DNA of 12,131 nucleotides from an uncultured Microbacteriaceae bacterium (GTDB lineage: Bacteria; Actinomycetota; Actinomycetes; Actinomycetales; Microbacteriaceae), in contig CAIRWJ010000036.1 in NCBI GenBank assembly GCA_903882245.1, forward strand, positions 1-12,131, given 5' to 3'. The notes under the pieces are model-generated. The model saw only the letters and a program-made list of their open reading frames with translations. It searched no databases and was not told where the DNA came from. Each line of letters starts with the position of its first letter. The stretch's first letter is position 1. Made by a program: the position numbers and the translations under genes. Below, in pieces: positions 11,701 to 12,131 of this stretch.

Positions 11701-12131
11701 CTAAAGGCCTTGGAACGCGCCGTCCATGACGGCGATGTGTTCCTCTGCCGAACGCTTCAACGACCCGGTTGCGGGGGACGCTGACGCTGGCCGTGACACC
11801 ACCCGCACGTTGTCCAGTCCGAGACGACGCATCTCGAGTGCGATGAATGGCCACGCGCCTTGGTTCTCGGGTTCGTCCTGAACCCAGACCAATTCGGCAC
11901 CCTTGTGTCGATCAACGATTGCACGTAACTGATTTTCGGGGAACGGGTAATACTGTTCCATCCGAACCAACGCAACTCCGGACAGCGAACGTTTCTCGCG
12001 CTCCGAGAGGAGGTCGTAGTGGATTTTTCCGGCATGAAGAAGTACGCGACGCGTTTTTCCGTCGAAACTGCGATCGTCGAGAACGGGCTCGAACGTGCCG
12101 TTAGTGAAGTCGTCAACGCTGCTCGTCGCAC
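11701..12131 (-). CDS. kgd: 2-oxoglutarate dehydrogenase E1 (Kgd/SucA), C-terminal part
   Basis: Partial gene whose 5' part lies beyond the window; about 143 residues are visible. Reading the minus strand from 12129 gives SSVDDFTNGTFEPVLDD, LLHAGKIHYDLLSERE, ALVRMEQYYPFPENQLRAIV, AELVWVQDEPENQGAWPFIA and RVVSRPASASPATGS. These are the C-terminal transketolase-like motifs of actinobacterial multifunctional 2-oxoglutarate dehydrogenase/decarboxylase, the thiamine-diphosphate enzyme that feeds the TCA cycle. Whether the N-terminal succinyltransferase-like domain typical of Kgd is present cannot be seen. The gene converges on the anti-sigma gene with 21 bases between stops. Confidence 0.95.
   Translation of the reverse strand, partial: ATSSVDDFTNGTFEPVLDDRSFDGKTRRVLLHAGKIHYDLLSEREKRSLSGVALVRMEQYYPFPENQLRAIVDRHKGAELVWVQDEPENQGAWPFIALEMRRLGLDNVRVVSRPASASPATGSLKRSAEEHIAVMDGAFQGL
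11718..11734. terminator. GC-rich hairpin at rsrA/kgd convergent junction
   Basis: CGCCGTC-CAT-GACGGCG is a perfect 7-bp stem with a 3-base loop, inside the last codons of kgd and about 40 bases past the rsrA stop. It could end sigma-operon transcription; there is no clear T-tract, so the call rests on position and symmetry. Confidence 0.35.

Noticed and set aside
1..12131. CRISPR array, insertion sequence, prophage or defence island
   Set aside because: No regularly spaced repeats, transposase or integrase motifs, terminal repeats or toxin-antitoxin pairs were recognised. Gene content and order are those of an ordinary actinobacterial chromosome.

Overview
The window reads as a chromosomal stretch of a high-GC Gram-positive (actinobacterium). 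The evidence is the gene order ftsE-ftsX-smpB-ssrA, a tmRNA tag ending in ALAA, an actinobacterial aroA-rsgA-hisN order next to a SigR/SigH-type sigma factor with a zinc-binding anti-sigma partner, an actinobacterial Kgd-type 2-oxoglutarate dehydrogenase C-terminus, and many genes whose -10 box sits 6-9 bases before the start codon. Moderate GC and short spacers suggest a streamlined member, perhaps related to Microbacteriaceae; that placement is an inference. No mobile element, CRISPR array or tRNA gene was found. The content is mostly core genome and I do not see an undescribed multi-gene system; the most interesting signals are non-coding.

Left part (1-2600, + strand): the end of ftsE, all of ftsX (ATGA overlap), smpB, the tmRNA gene ssrA and a small DUF805 membrane protein. 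FtsEX couples cell division to peptidoglycan hydrolysis; SmpB and tmRNA together form the trans-translation ribosome-rescue system. The tmRNA is enclosed by a 14-bp perfect complementary stem and preceded by a leader resembling that of actinobacterial pre-rRNA.

Middle part (2600-7010): a minus-strand SRPBCC protein diverges from a + strand run made of a DUF1905 protein, a ChrA-type transporter, a membrane fatty acid desaturase and a divergent galactokinase-like GHMP kinase. The desaturase promoter holds an 8-bp inverted repeat with a 20-bp centre-to-centre spacing, which looks like an operator.

Right part (7008-10693, - strand): a tight run aroA, rsgA, hisN and a Septum_form-like lipoprotein (overlap of 4, then gaps of 9 and about 6 bases), so transcription may be continuous, with internal leaderless promoters whose -10 boxes begin with the stop codon of the gene before. 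Diverging from aroA are a sigma factor and its ZAS anti-sigma factor (10766-11679, thiol-oxidative stress type), which converge on the 3' end of kgd (sucA) running off the window.

Nine of the fourteen protein genes have a TANNNT-like box just ahead of the start and lack a convincing Shine-Dalgarno sequence at normal spacing, so leaderless mRNAs appear to be the usual form here. The three convergent junctions each carry a short perfect GC-rich hairpin without a U-tract.
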